DNA of 64,000 bases from Siccirubricoccus phaeus. Lineage in GTDB: Bacteria > Pseudomonadota > Alphaproteobacteria > Acetobacterales > Acetobacteraceae. Of this stretch, positions 16,861 to 25,695 are shown piece after piece; within the stretch, counting starts at the first letter, position 1; each line of letters begins with the position of its first letter. Where the stretch lies: assembly GCF_008360935.1 (NCBI RefSeq), contig NZ_SRXO01000016.1, positions 1 to 64,000 of the forward strand. The letters are read 5' to 3'. A model generated the notes under the pieces. The model was not told where the DNA came from. It made no database searches and saw only the letters and a list, made by a program, of their open reading frames with translations. Position numbers and translations under genes: made by a program.

Positions 16861-17274
16861 ATGGCGGTTCAGACACATCCGGATCAACTCGTCGCGATCC
16901 TGCGGGACACGGTCGTGGCGCTCGTCCGGCGCGACGGGCCGGATCTTTCGGCGCGCCAGCTCGGCGTGTTCCTGACGGTCTATCTGACGGACGGCCCGCA
17001 TACGGTGCGCGGCCTGGCGGCGGAACTCAATGTTTCCAAGCCCGCCATCACCCGCGCGCTCGACCGGCTGGGCGAGCTGGATCTGGCGCGGCGCAAGGTG
17101 GACCCGATGGACCGCCGCAGCGTCATCGTGCAGCGCACGCTGAAGGGCACCGCCTTCCTGCGTGACATGCGCCAGATCATGAGCGAGGCGGAAGGGCTGG
17201 TGAGCAGCATGCCGGAAGCGCCGGAAGCGGCGAACGCCGAGCCGTCCCGCGCCGAGGGCCGCAAGGCAGGCTGA
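16861..17274 (+). CDS. MarR-type winged-helix transcriptional regulator
   Basis: 137 aa. The core TVRGLAAELNVSKPAITRALDRLGELDLARRKVDPMDRRSVIVQRTLKG is a winged helix with the MarR signature: the recognition helix containing KPAITRALDRL, then the wing with D-P-x-D-R-R. The N-terminal dimerisation helix includes LSARQLGVFLTVYL. The C-terminal ~25 residues are Ala/Glu-rich and probably disordered. It is likely a dimeric repressor or activator responding to a small ligand; its target is unknown. ATG at 16861 follows GGGATTGAAGCT. Convergent with ghrA. Confidence 0.85.
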   Translation: MAVQTHPDQLVAILRDTVVALVRRDGPDLSARQLGVFLTVYLTDGPHTVRGLAAELNVSKPAITRALDRLGELDLARRKVDPMDRRSVIVQRTLKGTAFLRDMRQIMSEAEGLVSSMPEAPEAANAEPSRAEGRKAG

Positions 17275-17321
17275 GCGCGCGGGCTGGCGGGCGGCACCGA
17301 CGTCTGGCCGAGCCCGGCCGC

Positions 17322-17402
17322 CCGCTGCCCTGCCGCGACAGGCTGCGCGGGTCGTCGGAAAGGCAGCGACTCCGGGGCCCTCGCGGCGCCGCGGGGAGCA
17401 GG
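17322..17402. repeat. Family 3 repeat abutting the ghrA stop codon
   Basis: Contains CAGGCTGCGCGGGTCGTCGG, AGCGACTCCGGGGCCCT and a terminal GCGGC/GCCGC hairpin ending at the ghrA stop (17403, minus strand). It shares its order of modules with copies at 49785, 50795, 52640 and 52750. Confidence 0.65.
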
Positions 17403-18335
17403 TCAGTATCCCGCGGCGAAATCGACGAGGTTGATGAGCGGGCGGCCGTCGCGCAGGCGGTGGAGATTCTCCACCACCTGCGGCGCCGCGCTGGCGGGGA
17501 TGGTGATGCTGGCGGCATGCGGCGTGAGCACCACGCGCGGATGCCGCCAGAAGGGATGTTCCGGCGGCAGCGGTTCCGGCTCCGTCACATCCAGCGCGGC
17601 GCCGGCGATCTGGCCGCTCTCCAGCGCCGCCAGCAGATCCGGCTGCACCACATGGCCGCCGCGCGCGGCATTCAGCAGGAAGGCGCCGCGCGGCAGCAAG
17701 GCGAGGCGCTCCGCGTTCAGCAGCCCCTGCGTCTCCGGCGTCAGCGGCAGCAGGCAGATGAGGATGTCGCTGCGGCCGAGCATGGCGCGCAGCCCATCCT
17801 CGCCATGGAAACCCTCGATCCCCGGCAGGGATTTCGGCCGCCGCGACCAGCCCATCACCGGGAAGCCGAGGGCACGCAGCTTCGCCGCCGCATCGCTGCC
17901 CAGCGCGCCGAGACCGAGAATCCCGATGCGCCGCTGCGCCGTGTCCGGCGCCGGCAGCTCATGCCAGATCGCCGCCGCCTGCTGCGCCCGGTACTCCGGG
18001 TCCTGCCGATGGAAGCGCAGCACGTTCTGCAGCACCCATTCCGTCATGCCCTGGGTCAGGCGCGTATCGACGAGCCGCGCCACCGGAATGCCGGGCGGCG
18101 GGCCGGGCGGGCGCATCAGATGGTCCACGCCGGCGCCCATGGAGACGATGAGGCGCAGATCGGGGAAGCGGCGCAGCGCGGCGAGGTCGTGGCCGGTCCA
18201 CATCACCACCGCCTCGATCGTGGCGGGATCGCCGGAGTCCGGATGCAGCCGGATTTCGAGCGCCGGGTCGAGGGCCAGCAGCGCGTCGCGCCAGCCCGCC
18301 ATGGCGGACTCCTTGGTGGCGAGCAGAACGGCCAT
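17403..18335 (-). CDS. ghrA: Glyoxylate/hydroxypyruvate reductase A-like 2-hydroxyacid dehydrogenase
   Basis: 310 aa, close to the 312 aa of E. coli GhrA. The NAD(P)-binding Rossmann motif is GILGLGALGSDAA, followed by GWSRRPK, whose Arg residues favour NADPH. Catalytic Arg (NAARGGHVV), Glu (EPEPLPPEHP) and His (LTPHAAS) are all present. It reduces glyoxylate and hydroxypyruvate in the cytosol. The ATG at 18335 begins 2 bp after the stop of the small membrane-protein gene, so it is the last gene of the yej run. A longer ORF to 18566 merely re-reads that gene. Substrate preference is inferred from family. Confidence 0.85.
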   Translation of the reverse strand: MAVLLATKESAMAGWRDALLALDPALEIRLHPDSGDPATIEAVVMWTGHDLAALRRFPDLRLIVSMGAGVDHLMRPPGPPPGIPVARLVDTRLTQGMTEWVLQNVLRFHRQDPEYRAQQAAAIWHELPAPDTAQRRIGILGLGALGSDAAAKLRALGFPVMGWSRRPKSLPGIEGFHGEDGLRAMLGRSDILICLLPLTPETQGLLNAERLALLPRGAFLLNAARGGHVVQPDLLAALESGQIAGAALDVTEPEPLPPEHPFWRHPRVVLTPHAASITIPASAAPQVVENLHRLRDGRPLINLVDFAAGY

Positions 18336-18337
18336 GG

Positions 18338-18793
18338 TCAGTCCTTCGGCAAGGGGTCCAGTGACTCGGGCAGGGCGCGGATGAAGCCGCGCCAATCGTC
18401 GCGGCGCGTCGCCGCGCGCTCCTCGCCGTCCGGCAGCCGCGCATAGAGGCTGAGCACGCCGCGCGACCACCAGAAATCGAAGTGCGCGTCGGCGGACAGC
18501 ACCAGCGCCGCGGTGCGGTCGAAGACCGCGTCGCGCACGCGCGGCTGCTGCTTCATCAGCCACCACCAGCAGCCCACGGCCAGCACCGCGGCGCCCAGGT
18601 AGAAATGCACCAGCGCCGTGGCGGCGAAGGAAGCGACCAGCACGGCGCCCGCCGGCAGCACATTCTCCTGCGCGCGATAGACCGGGCTGCCTGGGCTGTT
18701 CATCGGCCGGATATGCACGCCGAGCTTCACCTGCCCGGCATCCAGCAGCTCCCGCAGCCGCTGCAATTCCGGCCCGGCCTGCGCGGCGCTCAT
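18338..18793 (-). CDS. Conserved hypothetical membrane protein (151 aa)
   Basis: Function unknown. A helical soluble N-terminus of about 45 residues is followed by a hairpin of two hydrophobic stretches ([20 protein letters not shown] and [11 protein letters not shown]). A charged C-terminus includes [19 protein letters not shown] and [21 protein letters not shown]. The start overlaps the yejF stop by 4 bp and the stop is 2 bp before ghrA, so it is tightly co-translated with the peptide transporter genes. It may be an accessory of the transporter or simply a passenger. No domain was recognised. Confidence 0.75.
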   Translation of the reverse strand: MSAAQAGPELQRLRELLDAGQVKLGVHIRPMNSPGSPVYRAQENVLPAGAVLVASFAATALVHFYLGAAVLAVGCWWWLMKQQPRVRDAVFDRTAALVLSADAHFDFWWSRGVLSLYARLPDGEERAATRRDDWRGFIRALPESLDPLPKD

Positions 18794-20388
18794 GCCGTTA
18801 CCGTCGCCAGGTCGAAGGCCGCGGCCATCAGCGCCTTGGTGTAGGGGTGGGTGGGGGCTTCGGTCAGGCGTTCCGCCTCGCCCTCCTCCACCACCTGGCC
18901 GTCCTTCAGCACCAGGATGCGGTGGGACATCGCGCGCACCACGCGCAGATCATGGCTGATGAAGAGGTAGGCGAGGCGATGCCTCGCCTGCAGGTCGCGC
19001 AGCAAATCCACCACCTGGGCCTGGACCGAGACATCGAGGGCGCTGGTCGGCTCATCCAGCACCACCAGCCGCGGCTTCAGCACCAAAGCGCGCGCGATGG
19101 CGATGCGCTGGCGCTGGCCGCCGCTGAATTCATGCGGATAGCGCTGCGCCATGGCGGGGTCCAGCCCCACCTCCTCCAGCGCCTGCGCCACGGCCTTCTC
19201 GCGCGCTGGGCGGGGGAGGCCGGGCTCGTGCACCTCCAGCCCCTCGCCGATGATCTCCCCCGCTGAAAGCCGCGGCGAGAGCGAGCCGTAAGGATCCTGG
19301 AAGACGATCTGCATGCGCCGGCGCAGCGGCCGCAGCGCGGATTGGGCGAGGCCCTGGATGTCCTGCCCATCGAAGCGGATGGCGCCGGTGCTGCGTTCCA
19401 GCCGCAGCAGGGCGAAGCCGAGCGTGGTCTTGCCGCTGCCGCTTTCCCCCACCAGGCCGAGCGTCTCGCCTTCCCGCACCGCCAGGCTCACGCCATCCAC
19501 CGCCTTCACATGCCCCACGGTGCGGCGGAGCAGCCCGCGGCGGATGGGGAAATGCACGCGCACATCCTCGCCGCGCACCACCTCCGGCGCGTCGGGCGGC
19601 ACGGGGGCGGGGCGGCCGCGTGGTTCGGTGGCCAGCAGCATCCTCGTATAGGGGTGCTGCGGGGCGGCGAAGACGGCGGCGGTGGTGCCGCTTTCCACCG
19701 CCTCGCCATCCTTCATCACCACCACCCGGTCGGCATGGCGGCGGACGATGCCGAGGTCGTGGGTGATGAGCAGCATCGCCATGCCGGTGCGGCGCTTCAG
19801 CCCGGCGAGGAGTTCGAGGATCTGCGCCTGGATGGTGACGTCGAGGGCGGTGGTCGGCTCGTCGGCGATCAGCAGCTGCGGGTCGTTGGCCAGCGCCATG
19901 GCGATCATCACCCGCTGGCGCTGGCCGCCGGAGAGCTGGTGCGGGAAGGCGTTGAGACGTTCCTCGGCGCGCGGCAGCCCGGCCTCGCGCAGCTTCTCCA
20001 CGACGCAGGCGCGCAGCGCGGCGCCGGCGAGCGGGCGGTGCAGCGTCACCGCCTCCGCCACCTGGCGGCCGATGCCGTGCAGCGGGTTGAGCGAGGTCAT
20101 CGGCTCCTGGAAAACGATGCCGGCGACGCCGCCGCGGAGCTGGCGCAGCGCCGGTTCATCGGCCCGCAGCACATCGACGCCATCGAGCGTGATGCGGCCT
20201 GCCGGATTGTGCCCGCCAGGCGGCAGCAGGCGCAGGACGGACAACGCCGAGACCGATTTGCCGCTGCCGCTCTCGCCGACCAGCGCCAGGGTTTCGCCCG
20301 GCTGCAGGTGGAAGGAGAGGTTGCGCACGACCCGGCGCGCGCCGAAGGCGACGGAGAGATCCTCCACCGTGAGCAGCGGCGGGCTCAT
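18790..20388 (-). CDS. yejF: Peptide/microcin-type ABC transporter ATP-binding protein, duplicated ATPase
   Basis: 532 aa with two complete ATPase domains in tandem (about 1-255 and 275-532). Walker [12 protein letters not shown] and [14 protein letters not shown] signatures: LSGGQRQRV and FSGGQRQRI. Walker [13 protein letters not shown] and [13 protein letters not shown]-loops: LLITHDLG and FISHDLR. Single-chain double ATPases that follow YejA-YejB-YejE energise oligopeptide (microcin C-type) import. It overlaps yejE by 4 bp upstream and the membrane-protein gene by 4 bp downstream. Confidence 0.93.
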   Translation of the reverse strand: MSPPLLTVEDLSVAFGARRVVRNLSFHLQPGETLALVGESGSGKSVSALSVLRLLPPGGHNPAGRITLDGVDVLRADEPALRQLRGGVAGIVFQEPMTSLNPLHGIGRQVAEAVTLHRPLAGAALRACVVEKLREAGLPRAEERLNAFPHQLSGGQRQRVMIAMALANDPQLLIADEPTTALDVTIQAQILELLAGLKRRTGMAMLLITHDLGIVRRHADRVVVMKDGEAVESGTTAAVFAAPQHPYTRMLLATEPRGRPAPVPPDAPEVVRGEDVRVHFPIRRGLLRRTVGHVKAVDGVSLAVREGETLGLVGESGSGKTTLGFALLRLERSTGAIRFDGQDIQGLAQSALRPLRRRMQIVFQDPYGSLSPRLSAGEIIGEGLEVHEPGLPRPAREKAVAQALEEVGLDPAMAQRYPHEFSGGQRQRIAIARALVLKPRLVVLDEPTSALDVSVQAQVVDLLRDLQARHRLAYLFISHDLRVVRAMSHRILVLKDGQVVEEGEAERLTEAPTHPYTKALMAAAFDLATVTA

Positions 20389-21416
20389 CGCCCGCCCCCG
20401 GGCAGCTTGCGCGGGTCGAAGGCGTCGCGCACCGCCTCGCCGACGAAGATCAGCAGGGTCAGCACCCCGCCCAGCACGACGAAGCCGGTGAAGGCCAGCC
20501 AGGGCGCCTGCAGGTTGTTCTTGCCCTGGGAGAGCAGCTCACCGAGCGAGGGCGAGCCCGGCGGCAGGCCGAAGCCGAGGAAATCCAGGCTGGCGAGGAC
20601 GGTGACCGAGCCGGAGAGGATGAAGGGCAGGAAGGTCAGCGTCGCCACCATGGCATTGGGCAGGATGTGACGCAGCATCAGCCGCGCATCGGAAACGCCC
20701 AGCGCCCGTGCCGCGCGGACGTAGTCCAGGTTGCGGCCGCGGAGGAATTCCGCGCGCACCACCCCCGTCAGCCCCATCCAGGAGAACAGCAGCAGGAAGC
20801 CCAGCAGCACCCAGAAGCCGGGCGTGATGATGCTGGCCAGGATGATAAGCAGGAAAAGCTGCGGCATGCCCGACCAGATCTCGATGAAGCGCTGGAAGAG
20901 CAGGTCCGTCGTCCCGCCGTAATAGCCCTGCACGGCCCCGGCGGCGATGCCGATGACGGAGGAGATGATGGTGAGCGTGAAGCCGAACAGCACGGAAATG
21001 CGGAAGCCGTAGATCACCCGCGCCAGCACGTCCCGCGCCTGGTCATCCGTGCCCAGCCAGTTGCGCAGGGAAGGCGGCGCCGGCGCCGGGCGGCCGAGAT
21101 CGCGCACGATGGTGGCATGCGCATAGGGGATGGCGGGCCAAAGCATCCAGCCGCGCTGCTCCACCTCCTGCACCAGCACCGGGTCGTGCCAGTCGGCTTC
21201 CGTCGGCAGGCCGTCCGGCAGCACATCGCTTTCGGCGTAGTCGGCCAGCACGGGGAAGAACCAGCGCCCCTCCACCCGCGCCACCAAAGGCCGGTCATTG
21301 GCGATGAACTCGGCGAAGAGCGTCACCAGGAACAGCGCCAGGAAAATCCACAGCGACCACCAGCCGCGCCGGTTCGCCCGGAAGTTCGCAAGGCGCCGGG
21401 CGTTGAGCGGGCTCAT
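20385..21416 (-). CDS. yejE: Peptide ABC transporter inner-membrane permease
   Basis: 343 aa. An N-terminal helix ([20 protein letters not shown]) and a periplasmic loop precede a BPD_transp_1 domain with five helices. The EAA-type cytoplasmic loop is [33 protein letters not shown]. The start [20 protein letters not shown] and the long loop with [19 protein letters not shown] are typical of YejE. It pairs with YejB to form the channel. Its stop overlaps yejF by 4 bp. It is separated from yejB by a 202-bp hairpin-rich gap, so expression of the two permeases may differ. Confidence 0.92.
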   Translation of the reverse strand: MSPLNARRLANFRANRRGWWSLWIFLALFLVTLFAEFIANDRPLVARVEGRWFFPVLADYAESDVLPDGLPTEADWHDPVLVQEVEQRGWMLWPAIPYAHATIVRDLGRPAPAPPSLRNWLGTDDQARDVLARVIYGFRISVLFGFTLTIISSVIGIAAGAVQGYYGGTTDLLFQRFIEIWSGMPQLFLLIILASIITPGFWVLLGFLLLFSWMGLTGVVRAEFLRGRNLDYVRAARALGVSDARLMLRHILPNAMVATLTFLPFILSGSVTVLASLDFLGFGLPPGSPSLGELLSQGKNNLQAPWLAFTGFVVLGGVLTLLIFVGEAVRDAFDPRKLPGGGR

Positions 21417-21618
21417 GGCATTGCAGGGGGTTCTGCCCCCTGCACCCCCGCCGGGGACCGGACCGGTCCCCGGACCCCGGTCTGAGTTTTAATCGCCGCC
21501 TGCAGGGCCCCGCTGGGGCCCTGCAGGCGGCGATAACTCAAGGGTTCCAAGGGCCCTTCGGCCCTTGGCAGGAGGGTGCAGGGAGGGCAGCGCCCTCCCT
21601 GCAACGCCGCGAAACCAC
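21417..21618. repeat. Hairpin array between yejB and yejE (family 1 and other palindromes)
   Basis: Five strong inverted repeats lie in 202 bp. TGCAGGGGG/CCCCCTGCA is near 21422-21444. CCGGGGACCGG-A-CCGGTCCCCGG is at 21451-21473. A perfect 20-bp-arm palindrome with a GCT loop is at 21492-21534. CCAAGGGCC-CTTC-GGCCCTTGG is near 21547-21568. TGCAGGGAGGGC-AGC-GCCCTCCCTGCA is at 21577-21603. The segment separates two genes of one operon and may act as attenuator, processing site or mRNA stabiliser. Confidence 0.85.
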
Positions 21619-22719
21619 TCAACGCCTGGCCTCGAAGTCGATGCGCGGGTCCACCAGGGTGTAGGCGAAATCCCCCACGATCTGCATGACCAGGCCGAGC
21701 AGCGTGAAGATGTAGAGCGTGCCGAACATCACCGGGTAGTCGCGCCGTATCGCCGCTTCGAAGCCCAGCAGGCCGAGCCCGTCGAGCGAGAAGATGATCT
21801 CCACCAGCAGCGCGCCGGTGAACAATATGCCGATGAAGGCCGCCGGGAAGCCGGCGATGATCAGCAGCATGGCGTTGCGGAACACATGCCCGTACAGCAC
21901 ACGGGTCTCGCCCGCGCCCTTGGCGCGCGCCGTCACCACGTATTGCTTGTGGATCTCCTCGAGGAAGGAGTTCTTCGTCAGCATCGTCAGCCCCGCGAAG
22001 CCGCCGATGACCAGCGCCAGCGTCGGCAGCACCATGTGCCAGGCATAGTCCAGCGCGCGTTCCCAGAAGGGCGCCTCGCCCATGCCGGGGGAGATCAGGC
22101 CGCGCAGCGGAAACCACTGCAGGAAGCTGCCACCGGCGAACAGCACCACCAGCAGGATGGCGAAGAGGAAACCCGGGATGGCGTAGCCAACCAGCACGGC
22201 GGCGGAGGTCGCGACATCGAAGCGCGAGCCGTCCCTGACCGCCTTCTGGATGCCGAGCGGGATGGAAACGAGGTAGATGATGAGGGTGGACCACAGGCCG
22301 AGGGAGACGGAGACCGGCATCTTCTCCAGGATCAGCCCCGCCACCGGCCGGTCGCTGAAGAGCGAGCGGCCGAGGTCGAAGCGGGCATAGCCGGAGAGCA
22401 TGTCCCACAGCCGGACATACCAGGGCTTGTCGAAGCCGAAGGCCTTCTCGATCTCCCGCACCACCGCCGGGTCCAGCCCCTGGGCGCCGCGGTAGCGGCT
22501 GCCCTCGCCGCCGCCTTCGCTGCGTTGCGGCGCGCGGGTTTCGCCCTGGCTCTCGCCGGAGATGCGGCCGAGGGTGCTGCCCGCCTGGCCCTTCAGCTCG
22601 GCGATCATCTGCTCCACCGGCCCGCCCGGCGCGAATTGCACGATGGCGAAATTGATCAGGATGATGCCGAGCAGGGTCGGCACCACCAGCAGGAGGCGGC
22701 GGAGAAGATACGCAGCCAT
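21619..22719 (-). CDS. yejB: Peptide ABC transporter inner-membrane permease
   Basis: 366 aa. Starts [39 protein letters not shown], the signature first helix of DppB/YejB permeases. A periplasmic insert with [32 protein letters not shown] follows. Then come five helices with the coupling loop [36 protein letters not shown]. It forms the heterodimeric channel with YejE. It lies 176 bp downstream of yejA, across a 57-bp tandem repeat array. Confidence 0.93.
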   Translation of the reverse strand: MAAYLLRRLLLVVPTLLGIILINFAIVQFAPGGPVEQMIAELKGQAGSTLGRISGESQGETRAPQRSEGGGEGSRYRGAQGLDPAVVREIEKAFGFDKPWYVRLWDMLSGYARFDLGRSLFSDRPVAGLILEKMPVSVSLGLWSTLIIYLVSIPLGIQKAVRDGSRFDVATSAAVLVGYAIPGFLFAILLVVLFAGGSFLQWFPLRGLISPGMGEAPFWERALDYAWHMVLPTLALVIGGFAGLTMLTKNSFLEEIHKQYVVTARAKGAGETRVLYGHVFRNAMLLIIAGFPAAFIGILFTGALLVEIIFSLDGLGLLGFEAAIRRDYPVMFGTLYIFTLLGLVMQIVGDFAYTLVDPRIDFEARR

Positions 22720-22728
22720 GCGCTAGCG

Positions 22729-22895
22729 TCCGATCGTCGGAGGCGCGCAGCGCCGCAGACGTGAATCGGCCGCTCTATGCCAGCCTCCGATCGTCGGAGG
22801 CGCGCAGCGCCGCAGACGTGAATCGGCCGCTCTATGCCAGCCTCCGATCGTCGGAGGCGCGCAGCGCCGGAGGCGTGAATCGGCCGCCATGATGT
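22729..22895. repeat. Three tandem copies of a 57-bp repeat between yejA and yejB
   Basis: Units begin with TCCGATCGTCGG at 22729, 22786 and 22843, giving an exact period of 57 bp. Each contains the palindrome CCGATCGTCGG, the hairpin GGCGC-GCA-GCGCC and GTGAATCGGCCG. Copies 1 and 2 are nearly identical; copy 3 diverges at its end and runs into the yejA stop. There are no variable spacers, so this is not CRISPR. Confidence 0.92.
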
Positions 22896-24755
22896 CTATT
22901 GCGGCCGGGCTTCGCGCTTGCCCTGTTCCACCGCGCCTTCCCGGCCGCGCTCCACCCACCAGGAATCGAGGGCGAGGTTGTAGCGCGGGTTCCGTGGCGG
23001 CCGGCCGAATTTGTCCCAATAGGCCAGGCGGAAGGTGCGGATGTGCCAGTTCGGGATGACGTAGTCCTGCCACAGCAGCACGCGGTCCAGGGCGCGGGTG
23101 CGGGCCACCAGCTCGGCGCGGTCCGGGGCGCCGATCACCAGCTCCACCAGCTCCTCCACCACCGGGTTGCAGATGCCGGCGACGTTCTGGCTGCCCTGCT
23201 TCCGCGCCTCGGCGCAGGTGAAGAAGTCGCGCTGCTCATTCCCCGGCGAGAGGGATTGCGGAATGACGTCGATCGTCATGTCGTAGTCGAAGCTGTCCAT
23301 CCGCACCTGGTACTGCGCCGGGTCTATGGTGCGGACGCGCGGCTCCATGCCCAGCCGCTGCAGGGATTGCACGAAGGGCAGCGCCACGCGTTCGTAGGTC
23401 GGGCCGTTCAGCAGGATCTCGAAGGCGAAGCCCTCGCCGCGCGCATTCACCAGCCGGCGGTCGCGCACATTCCAGCCTGCCTCCCGCAGCAGCGCCAGCG
23501 CCCGGCGCAGGCCTTCCCGGTTGTTGCCGCTGCCATCCGTCACCGGCACGCGGTAGGGTTCGGTGAACAGCTTCTCCGGCAGTTGTGCGCGGTACTTCTC
23601 CAGGATCTCCTTCTCCCTTCCCTCCGGCACGCCGGAGGAAGCGAGCTCCGAGTTGGAGAAGTAGGAGGTGGTGCGGGTATAGCTGCCATAGAACAGGTTG
23701 GCGTTCATCCATTCGAAGTCGAATACCTCGATGAGCGCCCGCCGCACCCGCGCATCCTGGAAGAGCGGCCGGCGCAGATTCATCGCGAAGGCCTGCATGC
23801 CGGTCGGCAGCTCGTGGCGGATCTCGTCCAGCTTCACCAGGCCGCGCCGCACCGCCGGGAAGTCATAGGCGGTGGCCCAGTCCTTCGCCACGTTCTCGGT
23901 GCGGAAATCGATCTGCCCGGCCTTGAAGGCCTCCAGCGCCACGGTGCTGTCACGGAAATACTCGAAGCGGACGACGTCGAAATTCGCGGTGCCCTTCATG
24001 GTCGGCAGGTCGCGCGCCCAGTAATCCTCGACGCGGCGATAGACCAGGCTGCGCCCCGCCTCGAACCGCTCCAGCCGGTAGGGGCCGGAGCCGAGGGGCG
24101 GGTCGAGCAGCGGCCGGGCGAAGTCGCGGCCCTCCCACCAATGCTTCGGCAGCACCTGAAGCTGGCCGAGGATCAGCGCCAGCTCCCGGTTCTCGTTGTT
24201 CTTGAAGCGGAAGGTGACGCGCTGCGGCCCCTCCGCCGCCACGCTCGCCACATCCCCCCAGTAGGAGCGGTAATTCGGCCGCCCCTGCTCCCGCAGCGTG
24301 TTGAAGGACCAGACGACATCTTCGGCGGTGATCGGCCTGCCGTCATGCCAGCGGGCTTCGGGCCGCAGCTCGAAACTGACGCCCAGCCCGTCCCCGGGCA
24401 GCTCGATGGCGGCGGCCAGGTGGCAATATTCGGTGCTCGCCTCGTCCATGCTGCCCACCAGCAGCGTGTCGTAGATCTGCCCCAGCCCGACTGCCGCCGT
24501 GCCGCGCAGGATGAAGGGGTTGAAGCTGTCGAAGCTGCCGAGGGCCAGCCGCGCGATCTCCCCGCCCTTCGGCGCCTCCGGGTTCACCCAGGGCCAGTGC
24601 GGGAAATCCGCCGGCAAGGCGGGCTCGCCGAGGAGGGAGAGGGCATGGGTGCGGCGTGGCCCGCCCTGGGCGGCGGCGGGCCGGCCCAACGCCGCCAGGG
24701 CGGGCGCGGCCAGGGGAAGGGCGAGGGCGGAGGCCAGGAGGTCTCGGCGTTGCAT
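22896..24755 (-). CDS. yejA: Periplasmic peptide-binding protein of the Yej-type ABC transporter
   Basis: 619 aa from the ATG at 24755. The N-terminus MQRRDLLASALALPLAAPALA carries a twin-arginine-like RR ahead of a hydrophobic stretch ending AAA. SBP_bac_5 features follow: ALGSFDSFNPFILRG, FELRPEARWHDGRPITAEDVVWSFNTL, GSGPYRLERFEAGRSLVYRR and FEWMNANLFYGSYTRTTSYFSNSELAS, the last being typical of YejA. It delivers oligopeptides (microcin C-like ligands in enterics) to YejBE. It follows hisN by 43 bp on the same strand. The longer ORF to 24866 overlaps hisN. Confidence 0.92.
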   Translation of the reverse strand: MQRRDLLASALALPLAAPALAALGRPAAAQGGPRRTHALSLLGEPALPADFPHWPWVNPEAPKGGEIARLALGSFDSFNPFILRGTAAVGLGQIYDTLLVGSMDEASTEYCHLAAAIELPGDGLGVSFELRPEARWHDGRPITAEDVVWSFNTLREQGRPNYRSYWGDVASVAAEGPQRVTFRFKNNENRELALILGQLQVLPKHWWEGRDFARPLLDPPLGSGPYRLERFEAGRSLVYRRVEDYWARDLPTMKGTANFDVVRFEYFRDSTVALEAFKAGQIDFRTENVAKDWATAYDFPAVRRGLVKLDEIRHELPTGMQAFAMNLRRPLFQDARVRRALIEVFDFEWMNANLFYGSYTRTTSYFSNSELASSGVPEGREKEILEKYRAQLPEKLFTEPYRVPVTDGSGNNREGLRRALALLREAGWNVRDRRLVNARGEGFAFEILLNGPTYERVALPFVQSLQRLGMEPRVRTIDPAQYQVRMDSFDYDMTIDVIPQSLSPGNEQRDFFTCAEARKQGSQNVAGICNPVVEELVELVIGAPDRAELVARTRALDRVLLWQDYVIPNWHIRTFRLAYWDKFGRPPRNPRYNLALDSWWVERGREGAVEQGKREARPQ

Positions 24756-24798
24756 GGCGGGAGGATGGGGGTTCGGGGCGGCCGGGGCAACCACCGCC

Positions 24799-25572
24799 TC
24801 AGCCCGCCAGCAACCGGATGGCCTCGGGCAGCAAAGCGGGGTCGCCCACCGCCAGGACGCGGCCATCGCTGTCCAGGGTCAGCGCCTCGCCCTGCCAGCC
24901 GGTGACGCGGCCCCCGGCGCCTTCCACCACCGGCACCAGGGCAGCCCAGTCCCAGGGCTTCATGGTGCATTCGGCAATGACATCCACCAGGCCCAGCGCC
25001 ATCAGGCCATAGGCGTAGCAATCCCCGCCCCAGGTCACCCGCCGCGCCGCCGCCCGCAGCCTTGCGAAGCCCGGGCGGTCCTGCGGCTCGAACATGTCCG
25101 GGCTGGTGCAGGAGAGCTCGGCCCCCGCCAGAACCGGGCAGGGCCGGCAGCCGGGCGTCCCGCCCAGCGGAGAGCGGAAGCGGGTGGGCTGCCCCGCCAC
25201 CCCGATCCAGCGCTCCCCGATCCCCGGCTGGTCGATCAGCCCCAGCACCGGCTTCCCCCGGTGCAGCAGGGCGATCAGCGTGCCGAACAGGGGGCGGCCG
25301 GTGACGAAGGCCCGGGTGCCGTCGATCGGGTCCAGCACCCAGAGATATTCGGCCTCCACCCGCTCCGGCCCGTATTCCTCGCCCCAGATCCCATGCGCGG
25401 GGAAGCGCTCCGCCAGCAGGGCGCGGATCGCCCGCTCGGCGCCGCGGTCCGCCTCCGTCACCGGGCTGGCATCGCCCTTGGCCTCCACCAGCAGGGGGGA
25501 GCGGAAGAGGGGGCGGATGGCGGCCCCGGCCAGCGCCACCGCTTCCTCCGCCACCGCGATGAACGCCTCCAT
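24799..25572 (-). CDS. hisN: Histidinol-phosphatase, inositol monophosphatase family
   Basis: 257 aa. Metal-site motifs are GEEYGPER, WVLDPIDGTRAFVTGRPLFGTLIALL (D-P-I-D-G-T) and the C-terminal MKPWDWAALVPVVEGAGGRVTGW. The phrase G-x-P-L-F-G-T-L-I-A-L distinguishes HisN from general SuhB proteins. It dephosphorylates histidinol phosphate in histidine synthesis; a broader sugar-phosphatase role is possible. The ATG at 25572 was chosen because the larger frame upstream runs antisense through pheA. Divergent from pheA (123-bp spacer) and 43 bp upstream of yejA. Confidence 0.9.
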   Translation of the reverse strand: MEAFIAVAEEAVALAGAAIRPLFRSPLLVEAKGDASPVTEADRGAERAIRALLAERFPAHGIWGEEYGPERVEAEYLWVLDPIDGTRAFVTGRPLFGTLIALLHRGKPVLGLIDQPGIGERWIGVAGQPTRFRSPLGGTPGCRPCPVLAGAELSCTSPDMFEPQDRPGFARLRAAARRVTWGGDCYAYGLMALGLVDVIAECTMKPWDWAALVPVVEGAGGRVTGWQGEALTLDSDGRVLAVGDPALLPEAIRLLAG

Positions 25573-25695
25573 GCCGCCACTCCCCGGTTGCGCAGGGCTT
25601 TGGCCCGCGCCTTTGCACCGATCTTCGCCCGCGCGCCGGCACGGACCGTTGCCCGCGCATTTGCACGCGCCCGGGGCCTCGATTACACGCCCCGC

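Noticed and set aside
17403..18566. 387-aa version of ghrA
   Set aside because: The extra N-terminus lies in the coding DNA of the 151-aa membrane protein; the family length matches the start at 18335.
22729..22895. CRISPR array
   Set aside because: Repeat units are directly contiguous with no variable spacers and no cas genes are present.
22723..23073. Minus-strand ORF with a repeated 19-residue unit
   Set aside because: Overlaps yejA out of frame and consists of the 57-bp tandem repeat; no independent start signal.
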